A stretch of DNA of 64,000 nucleotides from Monarcha castaneiventris obscurior (taxonomy: Eukaryota; Chordata; Aves; Passeriformes; Monarchidae), in contig JAMPIT010000856.1 of NCBI GenBank assembly GCA_026261815.1, positions 8,354,001 to 8,418,000 of the forward strand, given 5' to 3'. The notes under the pieces were generated by a model, which saw only the letters and a list, made by a program, of their open reading frames with translations, had not been told where the DNA came from and did no database searches. This document shows positions 1 through 12,818 of the stretch, in pieces. Positions within the stretch are counted from its first letter, which is position 1, and every line of letters begins with the position of its first letter. Both the position numbers and the translations under genes were made by a program.

Positions 1-435
1 AATCGTCTGCGAGGGAAAGGAGGGGTTGGAATGGAACGTTCCCAGCTCAAAGTGGGATTTGTCTTTGTAGACTGGGCCTAAAACCGGGCTTAGCAAAACC
101 CAGGATTCTCCTGGCGATGCTGAAGCACTCCCTGGATAACGCATTCCCACTGGGATTGGTTTGGGATGGCTGGGACGGAGCTGAGCCCGCTCTGCTCCCA
201 TTTTCCCTCCGAGCTCCTTCCCAGAGCCCTCAGGGATTCCCTGATCCCCAAATCCCGCCTTGGCCTTGGCACGGGAATCAAGGTCAGGATGCGGAGGAGC
301 ACTTTGGGATAAGGGATGGGTGAATCTGGGAGCAGGCAGAGGCAGGGAATCCTGGGAAGGGAGCCGGGATTTTTTTCCCCTGCTGCACATTTCCTGGACA
401 TTTCATCCCAAAGGAATCACTCCTTGTTTGCTTGA

Positions 436-905
436 GGGATGGGGATTTGGGAACAGGGAGAGGCGGGAATCAGGGAGACTTGGGAATTCGAGAGATTGGG
501 AATCAGGGAGTTGGAAACAGGAAGACTCAGGAATCTCAGGAATGGGAAGACTCAGCAATCATGGAGTTGGGAACAGGGAGACTCGGGAATGAGAGAGTTG
601 GGAACAGGAAGACTCAGGAAAAAGGGATCTCAGGAATGGGAAGACTCAGGAATCAGGGACCTGGGAAACTTGGGAATTAGAGAGACTCGGGAATGAGGGA
701 GTTTGGAACAGGAAGACTCAGGAAAAAGGGAGACTCCGGAATCAGGGGAGACTCGGAAAATAGGGAGCCTCAGAAATCAGGGATCTCAGGAATGGGGAGA
801 CTCAGGAATCAGGGAGTTGGGAACAGGGAGACTCAGGAGTTGGAGAGACTCAGGAACAGGGATCTCAGGAATCAGGGAGACTCGGGGAAAAGGGAGACAT
901 CAAGG
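436..905. repeat. Degenerate minisatellite, AATCAGGGAGACTCAGG-type units
   Basis: About 470 bases are built from variants of GGGAATCAGGGAGACTC, GGGAACAGGAAGACTCAGG and ATCTCAGGAATGGG. The units are 15-25 bases and only partly ordered. The strand is purine-rich, and all three + frames stay open for long stretches because of the repeat. Confidence 0.85.
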
Positions 906-3039
906 AATGCGCTTGGCCCCGCGGCGTGTCCTGATCCCGGCTCCTGCTGGATGTTATCCAGGTTTTCTGCACCTTCCAATGGCTCCTGGAGCGATCCAGT
1001 GCCAAGCAGCCACAATTCCTGCTGCTCCAGACATCCCGGGATTCTGTCTGCCTTGGAATGCCTGGACCAGCATCCCTAAAAAGGCTCCGGGGCCAGGGCT
1101 GCCAAGAGGGATGAGCTCAATCTGGCTGGCGCATCCCACGGGGTTGTTTTCTCCGGAATGCTGGGGTGTGCTGCGCTTTCCAGAGGGTTGGGAAGCCAAG
1201 AGCTTTCCCAAAGCTCCGGGTTTTTGCTGGTAGCTTGTCCCAAGCTCCTTTAGTCTGGATGTGGGGAATAGAGTTAGGAAAACTTGGTCTTCCCATGGAA
1301 GTTGTTGTCACCAGTCCATAAATATTCCCAGGAATGGGATCTCTCCAGGTTGGAAGAACTCGGAATAAATGTGGAATTATCTGGGATGGCCCTGAGTGCT
1401 TGGATTTACATCCGTGGGATTCCAGCCTGACTGATCCATGAATTTCCAAGTGCTGTTTGCAGAGGGTTGGAGAAGTTTGGGATACCGGCAGGAATGAGGG
1501 AATTCCCTGCTGGTTTCCCTTTGGAATGGCTGGAATTGCTTTATCCCAGGTCACAAACCAGCCCAGGCTGGAGCCAGCTCCTCCCAGCCTTTGGAATATG
1601 GATCATGGAATATTCACCTCAACTGTTAGACCCAAATCCTTTGGATCAGATCCAGGTATCCCATTTTCCTAGCAAGGATTTTTGGGATCAGTGCTCGGGA
1701 TTTGGGCATTGTCCACCTCCCTCCTGTTTCTCCTGCCGGTGTTTAGGCTGGAAAACTTCTCCCAACCTTTTCTGGCTGGAAAAACCCCCTGGCTGTTGTG
1801 TTTTTCCATGGATTCCCTGTTCCATGGGCACCGGTATTCCCGGTGGGATTGGAGAAGGATCAGGACTTGGCCGTTATGGATTGGATGTCTCTGGTGCCAT
1901 TGCTTGGAAAAATTCCATTGACCAGCAGGATTCTATTCCAGCAAATTCCATTCCAGCAGGAATCCGGTGCCGCTTTTGTAAAGTTGGGAATTTTAATTCC
2001 ATTCCATTTCTTTTCTTGACCTTTGGATCCGAGATCCCAGCAATGGCCGAATCCAGGGAAAGTTTTGACTTGATTTTCCATTGGGTTTATGTTCCTTCCC
2101 TCTGTGTATTGATTTTTCCAAGGAAAAGAGGTGGATAAACCTTTGGCCTGAGCCTGGTGCATTCCTTTGCTGGAATATTGGGAAGATTTGGATCAAATTT
2201 AGGATGTGGAATCTGTTCCCTGTGCGTGTCCATCCCTAAAACCCTTGGCTACACCAAAGGAAGGAAATTGGGAATTTCCAAAGCCTGCTGGGATCCCACC
2301 AGGAAAAGGAGTGGGAATCTCCCTCCCCAACTGCTCCATTTGTGTCCCAAAATTCCCATTTTTTGAGGTTTCCTTTTGCTGTAATTATGGAAAAATCTCG
2401 GTATTTCCTTGGGAATTCTTTAGTTCAAGCGTGAAGAGAAAATTCCTGCTTGGAATTATTTTTAGGCTCTGAAACAATTCCCGAGGTCGTTTTTCCCTGA
2501 TTTATGGCGATCCCCGGCGCAGCTCCGTGACAATGATTTTTAAATGGAATTTTTCCGCAGTTTTATAGGAATTCCTCGTGGGAGGGGAAAATAAACAGTT
2601 CAGAATTCCCCAGCCTGGGTTAGATTATGAAATTTGGGATTCCAAACATCGGGAAAAGCTTCGGAGCTCCGAGTTTGGAGAACTCCAGTGTTAAAGAAAA
2701 TCTGGGAATACAGCAGGGGATGGATCTGGGCTCCTTCCTGCTTTTTGGTGGCTAAAAGGGAATATTTAGGGATGTGATGAGCGGGATCCCAATTTCCCAG
2801 ATCCCATTCCAAGGCTCTGGAAGGTGAAGCACATGGGGTTGGTGTCCTGGGACAACATTCCCTGTGCTCCTTCCCGGCTTTGTCCGGGGTTTGCAGAACT
2901 CCAGGAAAAGCAGTGAGCAGGAAAACCCATGGATTTTCAGTTGGGGTGAGGGGAGTGGATGGGAAGAGCATTCCTGGTGTTCCACGATTCCTTGGATCTG
3001 CAGGAATGGGAGGAACTGTCTGGGAGTGGTGTCCTGGAG

Positions 3040-3200
3040 CAGAACATTCCTGGTGTCCCAGAGCATTCCCGGTGTTCTGAGGCATCCCTTTTATCCCAGA
3101 GCATTCCCAGTGTCCTGGAGCATTCCTGGTATCCCAGAGCATCCTTTGTCTCCCAGAGCATTCCTGGTGTCCCAGGACATTCCCAGTGTCCCAGACCAGG
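3040..3200. repeat. Minisatellite of about 20 bp (CATTCCTGGTGTCCCAGAG)
   Basis: Seven to eight head-to-tail units vary around CATTCC(T/C)GGTGTCCCAGAG. The repeat generates overlapping glycine- or proline-rich open frames on both strands that are not genes. Confidence 0.85.
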
Positions 3201-3356
3201 CTTGGACAGGAATCCCAATTGTTGTAGAAGTTCTCCAGTGCATTCCCTCTTTGAAATTCCCGAAGGATTTTCCCCTCCCCACACCCAGGAAAAGTTGTTT
3301 TGGGGTTTTTTTTGGGATGGGGAGCAGGGAAGGAGGAATTATTAATGAGTTTGGAG

Positions 3357-3448
3357 CCGTTGCCATGGGAACCTGTTGCTAATGGATCTCTGGGGTTTCC
3401 TCTCCACTCGAGCCGCGTTTCCTGGGAATATCGTTCCCATGGCAACGG
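3357..3448. promoter_or_regulatory. Inverted pair of RFX-type X-box motifs
   Basis: GTTGCCATGGGAAC at 3359-3372 and GTTCCCATGGCAAC at 3433-3446 are exact reverse complements. With the flanking CC/GG the identity spans 16 bases (3357-3372 and 3433-3448). Each fits the RFX X-box pattern, two GTTNCC half-sites in inverted order. RFX factors drive ciliary and immune genes; use here is inference. Confidence 0.5.
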
Positions 3449-4689
3449 ATGTCACCGATCCCTGGGTGGCTCCGGGGCCACCGCCTTGGAAGGGCACAAA
3501 AAGCTCCTTTTTCCATCATCCAGGGAATTTTTAGTGGGAAAAGGTTCTCCCTTCTGCTACTCCAGAGAGTTTTCTTGGGAATACTTGGACCAAAAATTCC
3601 CAACTTGATCCCTTTTTTTGGGGGGAGTTTTTCATCCCAAATCCAGCCCTCACTTCCCATGTGCTGTTTGCTGCCTTCTCTTCCTCACCCTCCCCGTGAC
3701 CTTGGTGTTTTGGGAGAAAAGCCCGGGAAAAGTGGGAATTTTGTGTTAGGATAATGAGGCACGAGGGGATTATTGGCGGCTCCCTTTGAGCTGGGGCTCC
3801 CTGGAAAGAGTTGGAAGCGTTTTCCAAAAGTGGAAAATGAGAAATTCCAAGAGGTTTTCCCTCTTTCCGGACCTTGTGGATGAGGTGGGAATTTCCAGGA
3901 TCAGCACCTGGAGCTGTGATGATGGGAGACAACAACACAGGAATTCCCTGGCCTTGGATTTTAGATTCATTGGGATTTTTCTCCCTAAACCAAGTTTTTA
4001 GTTCAGTTTTGTGGGATTTGGGGCATTTTGGGGATTTTTTTCTCCCCTTTTCGCCATCCAATGGCATTCCTGAAATTCCTGCCTGGAAGCAGGAGGGTTT
4101 GGAAGCACTTTGGTAAGGAAGGATGTGGAAGGATTCCGTGTCCTGCTGTTGTTCCTGGGAATCGAAATCTTTCCAGTTCAAGTCATCAGTTTTAGGGGAA
4201 AGGAGGAAAAGGCTCCTGGTGGGACAGGGAGGACTTTGTTCCACATTCCATAAAAAAATGCCCATTTTTCCAGAAGAGCTTTCCCTGGAAAGGAGCAGCT
4301 TGGACAAGACCTTGTGGCCGGAGTGTCCATCTGTCCAGGCTTTTCCCACATTCCATGAAGGGATTGGGAGCTGGAAAACAGCCGGAACTCAGCCCCACAC
4401 CAGACGGGATCAGTTCCCTTGGATTCTGTATTCCGTGATCCAGGAATTTACCTCCTGAGAGGAGGATCCGGAGCCAAAATTCTTCCCCATCGTTTCTCCT
4501 GCAGGATTTGGGAATTCCCAACCTGCTGTGCTCCAGGGGTGTCTTCCCAACCCCCTCCGGCATCTCCTGGCAGTGGCACAGAATTCCTCCTCCATTCCAA
4601 AATCTCATCCCGTGGGATGTTGCCGGAATGCTCCCGGCTGCCCTGGGATGTTCTCCTGGAACTTCTACGAGTTTTGTGCTGATCAAAAA

Positions 4690-5035
4690 TTTGGGATGTT
4701 CAGCTGGAGAAGGGAAAGCTCCAAGGAGATCTCAGGGCCTAAAGGGGCTCCGGGAGAGCTGGAGAGGGATTTGGGATATGGGATGGAGGGACAGGACACG
4801 GGGATTGGCTTCCCACTGCCAGAGGACAGGGAGAGATGGGATATGGGGAAGGAATTCTTGGCTGGGAGGGTGGGGAGGGGCTGGAATGGAATTCCCAGAG
4901 AAGCTGTGGCTGCCCCGTCCCTGGAAGAATCCAAGGATAGAGTTTGGAAAAACCTGGGATAGTGGGAGGTGTTGGGGGTGGACCTGGATGGGGTTTAAGT
5001 CCCTTCCCACCTAAACATTCCATGATTTCTCCAAG
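4690..5035 (+). mobile_element. CR1 LINE 3' fragment
   Basis: This longer copy includes part of the region upstream of the usual terminus (GGAGAAGG..., GGACAGGACACGGGG...), then CCCAGAGAAGCTGTGG, CCCTGGAAG and the terminal TTTAAGTCCCTTCC. Sense orientation. Confidence 0.8.
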
Positions 5036-8000
5036 CTCCACAGAACCTGGCCCCAGCCATAAGGAGAAGGGGCAGATCCCTCCCCATTCCCATTCCTTAT
5101 TCCCATTCTTGGACAGGATTTTGTTGTTCCCGGAGTTCTTCCTCAGAGCTGCTCATTCCTCTCTAAAACTCCCCTTTCCCTTCTCCGCGTTGCTTTCCCA
5201 TCACTTTTGGATGATAAATATCCCATCAAATTCCTGCCTCCTGGCCTGAGCTCTTCCCTCTTCCCGGTCCAGCATGTGCAGGATCCAAAGGGATTTATTT
5301 GGATGAGCAGCACTCCGAGGAGCTGCTTTTCCAAGGAAAGTTGAGTTGGTTTCTGTTTCAATCCCGGGAAAGGTCACTCGGAGTCACTTTCCAATGTTTT
5401 GGCGTCCGGTGGATTCCTTGTTTTCCAGGGGCTTCTCCCGAATGGATGGCTTTGCTAGGGAGCCTGGAATGTTTGGATGCTTAATTTAGACTGTTTATCT
5501 TCAGAGGTCCTGGAGTTCAAAGAGATGCTCCGAAGCTTTTCCAGAGCTTTTCCAGAGGCTCCGGCTCAATCCACCCTGAGATCCTGGGGGGATCAGCACT
5601 ATTCCAACAGCAGGAGGATTTTTAGGGATTTACAACCCACCCTGGTACTTCTTGCTCTTCCTTTTCCCAAAATTATGCCCGGAACCCCTCTCCCTGCCAA
5701 TGTGGTCTTGCCTTTTTCCGTGTCCATTCCGTGCTGAATTCCAGGCAGCACCGGGAGAGGAAAGGTCGGATTTGAGGGAGATTTATGAATCCTGGCAGCT
5801 TTTCCAAGGATGTTCTGGCATCCTTGACCTTGGAGCAGAAGCTGGGCAGCACTGCAGGTTCCCACTTGGCTCCTTGGCGTGAATTCCCAGCCTGTCAATC
5901 CCGAAAATGCTGACGTTCAAATTTTAGCAGCGTGGTAGAAATCCGGGATAATTACCTTGGAATTAGATCATTCCATGGGAGAGGCTGTTCACAGCTGCTC
6001 CTTCCTAATCCAAGGGGCTGATTCAGGCTTTATTCCCTGTTTCCTCTCAGATTGTTTAAAGGGAAAATAAAACTCCTTGGCTCCATTAAAAAACCATGGA
6101 ATTATTGCTTTTCCAGCAATTCCAGGCCGTGATTAAATCCTTCCGTGCTATTCCTATTATTGGAGAAGGAAATTTTTCCAACCGAAGCTTAAGTGGTCAC
6201 CCTCAGCTAAATTCCACCTTTTATCAATTTAATTAGAAAACATTAATTCCATGAAATAATCTGGGAATGCTGGGAAGGAATTGCCAGTTGCCAGGACAAC
6301 CCATTTCTCCCTCGCTCCCATTTTAATCCTGATTTTTTTCCTCCCCCCCTTTCTTTCTCCAATGTCACTTTGGATCACATCATCCTGACAGGAGATTTCA
6401 TTATTTGGGAATTCAGGCTGCCTGGATTGAAAGGCAGAGGGGAATTTTGGGAAGTTAATGGAATTTAGGGAGCTCTTCTTGTATCCGTGCTTGTCCTCCC
6501 CGGAAGGTCACGAGGAGCAGCGGGAATGACAGGGAACGTTGGAAAATCAGTGGGAGCAAACAAGAGGTGTCTCCTCTCTTATCCCAACACCTCATTCTGG
6601 CTGATTCCAGCTGGGAATGGCCTTGAATCCAAGTTTGAGCTGTGACGTGGGACACGGCGTGAGATCCATGGGATCCGTGAGCTCCTACTCAGAGAAACTC
6701 CGGTGGCAAAATGAGGGTGGCTCAAAGTCTGCCTGATCCGAGGTTTTCCCGGAAAACCACTTCCCTCTCTCCCATCCTTTCTCCTCTCCACTGAAATAGT
6801 CTGGATTTCGGGTTGGGATTGAATTTTGGTTAATTAAGAAGGAAATAATTCCGAAGGAAGTCACGGACACAGGGCTGGATATCACCTCAGAGGGAAGAGT
6901 CGCTGGTGGCAGCTCCGTCCACATTCCTTAGGAATGGATTGGACATCGGGAAAAGGTGCCCCGACAAAATCCTGAGAAAGAAAAACCTAAAAAATAAGGT
7001 TATTCCTAAAAAATCTTGGATTACTTGGAATCCACTGAAATCCCATCCTCCTCTGACTCCACATCTCTGGAGCTCCGGAGGGGATAAATCCATTCATTCC
7101 AGCCCCGTTCCTGATCCATTATTTATGGCCCAACATTTGCTCTGGAAAATATCTCCGTGCATTCACTGCCAGAACCTTTGGATCCCGTGGGATTTTCCCT
7201 GTTTAATGAGTCTCGGGAGCAGGAAGAGGGGTCAGGAGAGGGGGAGACACTGACTGTCTCCTCTCTGGGTTTTTCCTGCTCTCGGTTGCTCCAGTTTTGT
7301 AGGAATTCTCCTCCCAGCCAGCGAGATCAAAGGAAAAAGGGAAAATAAATCCGCGGAGCCACTTGTTGGGATTTCCCTTTGGAGACACCTAAATTGCAGC
7401 TTTGCTTTTCCATGTGCTAATTATCCATTGTTGGATTTTTCCATTTAATTTGTTGGTTGTTCCCTTTTTTTTTCTTTCCCCCTTTCAAATCCGTTTTTTT
7501 CCTGGTGGCGCTCGATTCTGCGGGAAGCCGATCCACCTCATCCCAAGGATGCTCTGGAATGAGTAGGAACCACATTCCCGTTTTTCTGCCCCTCCTGCCC
7601 TCCCTCGCCCTCGTGCCTCTTGCTCCAATGGGGTGATTTATTTTCCATTTGCCAAAGGATGGAATAATCCATATCCGTGTGCCTCCGGCTCTAATCCCTC
7701 TTTTTCCCGGAGCAATTGCATTCCGTGTGGGAGGGGTTTTAAAGCTTTTTTTTTGGGGGGGGAGGATTTGAAGTTAAAACTCAGGATGCTTCAAAGCCAG
7801 GCTGGAAATGCAGAATGGAAAATGAGGAATATTTTGATTAAATTTGTCCTTGCCCCTTGACTTTCCTTTAATTCCGTATAAATCCAGGAATTGCTCCCTG
7901 CTCCCCTCCTTCTCCCAACGTCCTCGGCCGAGGATCAGAAATCCAAATTCCTAAAAAATTAGGGGAGCCAGCGAAGCTTCCTGGCTCCATCCCCTCCCAT

Positions 8001-9116
8001 CCTGGGCATCCCATCCTGGAGAACCTTTTCCATGAACTGCATGGATTCCGATTTCCCACTCCTGCTGATTTAGAGGGAATGAACCAATCAGGCTCCTGGA
8101 AAAGGCAGATCTCCCACCCTAAATGGAGGGGGAAAAAAGGATTGAGAGGAATTCGGGGGGATATTCCCAGCATTCCTGCTCGCTGCATGGTGCCCTGGGA
8201 ATGTGGCAGCGCTGTTCAGCCTCATTGATTCCCAATGAATTATCGGGATCACTCGATCCCGTTCCATGTCCCCAAGCCAATGTCACTCATCCCACGCGTC
8301 AGCACCGACTCCAAACATCTCAGGCAGCTTCCAGCCCTTCCCAGATGTTGATTTGGACTCCCAAAAGCCTTTTTTATCCATGTATTTAATGGAAAAATCC
8401 AGCTTTTTTTATTTTTAATCTCAATTTCCTGGTCAGATTTTGCGATTTTGGTGTTTTTCCTTTGTTCCCGGATTTTTATGGCTGGATGCTCCATCCTCTC
8501 TGTGTGGCCAGCAGGAAAGGCTAATGTTGGGATAAGGAAAATAAGAAATCCATGGATTTGGCTTGGCACAGGGACGGGGGCCACACCAATTACTCCACGG
8601 GGATAATTCAAATCTCTATGTGGGCGTGAGAAACAACAGAGCAAATCCCATCTCGGATCCTCTGGATCAACCCTCTCCCTTTCCAGCTGATCCTGGGGGT
8701 TGGGAGCAGATCCAGAACATTCCAGGATCCTCTGTTTGGTATCAATTAATGGAATTTTGCACTCCTGAAAACCCTACCTGACTTTTAATGGGAAGATGGG
8801 AATGGATCCCTGGAGCCTTTGGGAGTGGCTGAGGGAATTGGCCGAGGGAGCCAATGGGAGAGAAACAGGGATAATGTGGATGTGAAAGGGATTCATGGAA
8901 AGAATTGTTGGGATGATCATGGCAGGAAACTCTGCCGGAATCCAGGGATTTGGTTTTGCTGGGAGAGGCTCCTGTCTGTGGTCAGGGATTTTGGGAAGAG
9001 AGGGATGTGGAAACAGGATCTGGCTGGGAATAAAGGGACAGCACTGAGGGCTTGCAGAGACCAAAGAGGGTTTAACAGAGATCCCTGGGAAAACTCCTGT
9101 TCCATTCCCAAATCCT

Positions 9117-9355
9117 GGAATGGGTTGGATTGGAAGGAACCTTGAAGCTCCTCCATTCCATGGGCAGGGACACCTCCCACTATCCCAGGTTGCTCCAATC
9201 TCTATCCTTGGAAACTTCCAGGGATCCAGGGACAGCCACAGCTTCTCTGAGAATTCTTTTCCAGGGCCTCCCCACCCTTCCAGCCAGGAATTCCTTCTCA
9301 AATCCATCTAAACCTCCTCTCTTCCAGTTTAAAGCCATTCCAAGGGAGGAAGCTT
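9117..9355 (-). mobile_element. CR1 LINE 3' fragment
   Basis: Antisense copy reading GGGTTGGATTGGAAGGAACC, GGGCAGGGACACCTCCCAC, then CAGCCACAGCTTCTCTG and the downstream AATTCCTTCTCAAATCC block. Confidence 0.85.
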
Positions 9356-9909
9356 TTAAAGGAAAAAGAATTCTGGGAAAGTTTAAACTTTTCCCTCTTT
9401 GAGCAAAATTCCTCCAAAATCTGACAAATCCCGGATCAAACCAGGTGATTTCACACAAACCTTGACCTTTCCCTGTGCTGGGCAGGGAAGGAGTGGGACT
9501 GACTCCAAGGAAAAGTTTGGGAAGAGTGTGGAGATGTCAGGGCTTATCTCATGGAAGGGGAAAAATTCCCGGAACCCTTCGGTGTTCCCGAGGTTTGTCA
9601 GGAAATCTTTCCTAACAACTTCACTCCACGTCTCTGCCTGGAGTTCGGACGGGGTTTGGAGGGAAGGACATTGGGAAAGATGAATAACAACAGGAATTCA
9701 ACAAGGACTCCGGCCAATTTTCCTTTGCAATCCAATTTCCACAGGCAGGATGTGCCACTGGAAATGCCAGGGCTATTTATGGATCCCGGGATCAAGGGGA
9801 AATGTAGAAAACTTTGGAATTTCAGCAGCTTTGTTATCGGGATCTGGGAGGAGGGAGAAGCTGTTAATCCTGGGAATGGTCTGGAGGGAGCTGGGGGGGT
9901 TTATTCCCG

Positions 9910-10040
9910 TGGTTTGCCAAGGTTGGATGGGCCTTGGAGCAACCTGGGATAGTGGGAGGTGTCCCTGCCCATGGAAGAGGTGGGAATGGATGAGCTTTAA
10001 GATCTTTTCCAACCCATTTTCCAAACCATTCCATGATTCT
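9910..10040 (+). mobile_element. CR1 LINE 3' fragment, short
   Basis: Sense copy from GTTGGATGGGCCTTGGAGC to CCAACCCATTTTCCAAACC and CATTCCATGATTCTG. It is followed within a few bases by another sense copy. Confidence 0.8.
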
Positions 10041-10044
10041 GCGA

Positions 10045-10296
10045 TCTCCTGAGGTTCTCCCTGACAGTGGGCAGGTAAAGATGGGATTTTGGGAAGGAAT
10101 TCCTGGCTGGGAGGGTGGGGAGGCCCTGGCACAGGGTGCCCAGAGAAGCTGTGGCTGCCTCTGGATCCCTGGAAGTGTCCAAGGCCAGGTTGGACAGGGC
10201 TTGGAGCAGCCTGGGATAGGGAAAGGTGTCCCTGGGGATGGCTTTGGATGAGCTTTAAGACCCTTCCAACTGAAGCCATTCCAGGATGATTCCATG
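10045..10296 (+). mobile_element. CR1 LINE 3' fragment
   Basis: Sense copy with GGAAGGAATTCCTGGCTGGG, CCCAGAGAAGCTGTGG, GTCCAAGGCCAGGTTGGAC and the terminal GAGCTTTAAGACCCTTCC. Confidence 0.85.
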
Positions 10297-11126
10297 AAGG
10301 ATAGGGCTGGGTTTTGGTGCCTTGGCCCCGGGGGCATTTAGGATGAGCAGATTTTTCTTACAAGGATCTTCCTTGGCGCAAATCCCAGTGGTTTTGCCGA
10401 GGATGGATTTTACCTGGAATTATTTGGGCTGCTCCTTCTTTTCCCTTTTCCACCAGGAGCCCAAGTACTCGGAAGTGTTGGAGCTCCTCCTCAATTCCAT
10501 GGCAAGGCTGGTTTTGGCAGGAATGTGGAGCAGCCTCGCTCCGAGGGTGGATTGGGGAATGGAGACTCAACAATTCCTGCTGAAGCAAACGGATCCAGGG
10601 ATGTGTCCCTGCTGGAGCCGAGCCCCTGGAGGCATCCCAGAATTTGTTCTTCCTTAGGAATGGAGTTGTGCTGTGGATTTGCAGTGCAGGGTTTGGCCCT
10701 GAACTCCTGGACCATGGGAATAGGGAGTTTATCTCCACTTTTCCTGCTCGTTTCCAAGGAAAAATTCCCATGAAAAGGCTCTTTAAAAAGGGAAGTGTCC
10801 AATGTTGGCATCTCCTGTCGGAGATCTGACCCGGAGCGATGGAGAACATCGGGGGATGTGCCACTTCATTATCCAGGGAATTCCACATCCCAAGTTTTGA
10901 CATTTAAGAGCAGTGTTTGGGAATTGGAAGATGGGATTTTATCCCAGGGAACAGAGTTAAAGTAGCAAGAAAAGGAGATTTTTGGGAATTTCATCCAAGT
11001 TGTGGCACAATCCCGGCATTTTTGTTGGGCTGAATTTTAAGTGACCAAATATCCAGGTGGGAATTGGGGAAGGACACGTTTTCAATCCCATTGGAACCCT
11101 CTAAGTTTTCCCAGGAGCACTTGGAG

Positions 11127-11275
11127 AATCCTGGAATGGTTTGGGTGGGAAGGGACCTTAAAGCTCATCCATAGGCAGGGACATCTTCCATTATCCCAGA
11201 TTTCCAAGCTGGCCTTGGACACTTCCAGGGATCCAGGGGGAAATCACAGCTTCCCTGGGAATCTGTCCCAGCTAT
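11127..11275 (-). mobile_element. CR1 LINE 3' fragment
   Basis: Antisense copy starting GGAATGGTTTGGGTGGGAAG and running through GGGCAGGGACATCTTCC-type and GGCCTTGGACACTTCCAGG blocks. Confidence 0.82.
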
Positions 11276-12087
11276 TCCCAGCTCCGGCAGCAATTCCAGG
11301 TCTCCCTCCCGACTCCAAGGTCAGTCAGGACACAGAGACATCCCAGGAGGGATTTGCTGGAAAAAAAACCCAGGGAGTTGCCCTCATTCCTCTCCTGCTT
11401 CTCCCCCAGCTTGTCCCAGTGCCCCATTCCAGGCTCTTCCCTGCTTCTGGACACATCCAGCCCCATTCCCTGGCTGAGGAATTCCAAATCCCGCTCCTTC
11501 CTTGCCTTTTGTTCTCCCTGTGTAATCCATATATGGGGCTTTTCCAGGAGAAACTTCCCAGCAGGGCTCCAATCTAAACAGTGGCAGCATCCCAGGACTT
11601 CTGCAGCTCTGAGCTCCCGGAACAGCCTCCAGCTGGAATTAGGAGCCCTTAGGAATTCGGAATCCCGAGCAGTGCTTTTGTCATGTAAAACTCCCACCTG
11701 GAATTTGCTTGGGAGTCGCTGTGGCTGTATTGGGAAGCTGGAAGGAGGAAACCTCTGGAATGCAGAAGCTGCTGGGATTGGAGCAGCCACGGGCATTTTG
11801 AGGAGTTTATCCCATTTTTCCCCATTTTTTTGGTGGCTGTGCAAAGCTCTGCTCCCACCTCTGGCAATTGCAGGGATCTCCCCATGGATCCATTGGATTT
11901 TGTGCAATCCAAAATCCGGCACCTGCAGGGATTTAGTTGGGAATTTCTGCTGGCAGAGTTGGATGGTGCATCCAGAATTCCCTGATTTTCGGTGGTTGGA
12001 TCACAGAGGAAGCGTGGCAGGGGAAAAAGAGGAATATTCCCCCTGCTCCATGAGTGTGTGAGCAGGGAAGGGCTGATCCATGAGGAA

Positions 12088-12250
12088 AACTGGCACAGAT
12101 TCCCAGAGAATCCAGGCTGCCCCTGGATCCCTGGAAGTGCCCAAGGCTGGGTTGGACAGGGCTTGGAGCACCCTTGGATAATGGGAAGTGTTGAGGTTGG
12201 AATTGGATGAGCTTTAAGGTCCTTCCATCCCAAACCAGTCTGGAATTAGG
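12088..12250 (+). mobile_element. CR1 LINE 3' fragment
   Basis: Sense copy with GGCACAGATTCCCAGAGAA, CCTGGAAGTGCCCAAGG, GGACAGGGCTTGGAGCACC and the terminal GAGCTTTAAGGTCCTTCC. Confidence 0.83.
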
Positions 12251-12588
12251 GATCAGCGATACCATCCCAAAGTTCCCAGTTTAATGGGATCATCCCCCGG
12301 GTTGGGATGGTGGATTTGGGATAATTAGGCCAGGATTTGACCCTGGATATGTCGGCGTTGCATCCATGGGATTCGGCTGCTCACATCCCAAGGGAGAGGA
12401 GGAAAAGCAGGAAGAGAAATGGGAAAACAAAAGCTTTTCCATCCTTCCTGTCCCTGTCTTCCCAGGATGGAAATATCCCACTCCAGCCATCCATCCAGAT
12501 CCTGGGGAGAGTTTTTTCCTCTGGAAATGGAATTTTGTGCCGGCATAACCTGGCAACCCACCCCCAGTGGAGCCAGCCGAGGCCAAGT

Positions 12589-12608
12589 TATCCAATAATT
12601 ATTGGATA
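12589..12608. promoter_or_regulatory. 20-bp perfect palindrome
   Basis: TATCCAATAATTATTGGATA is its own reverse complement with no spacer. It combines two CCAAT half-motifs in inverted order with a central AATAATTATT homeodomain-like core. Function is unknown. Confidence 0.45.
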
Positions 12609-12818
12609 TTTGACCGGGAGCAACTTCCTCTGCATCCCGGGGCTATCGATCCTCGGAGTATCCCAGGATTAGAAATACAGGGAAGGAAATGGGAATTGGC
12701 ATTTCCAAGGTGCAGGGAGCTGCTCTAATAACGGGATCATTTCCTCTGGAGCAATGGGAAGGTCAGGCTGATCCATCAGGGATGGGGATGTGGAGTTTGG
12801 TGTTGTCTGGCACTGGAG

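Noticed and set aside
2864..3382. Overlapping 100-280 codon frames around 2.6-3.4 kb
   Set aside because: They are translations of the CATTCC(T)GGTGTCCCAGAG minisatellite on both strands.
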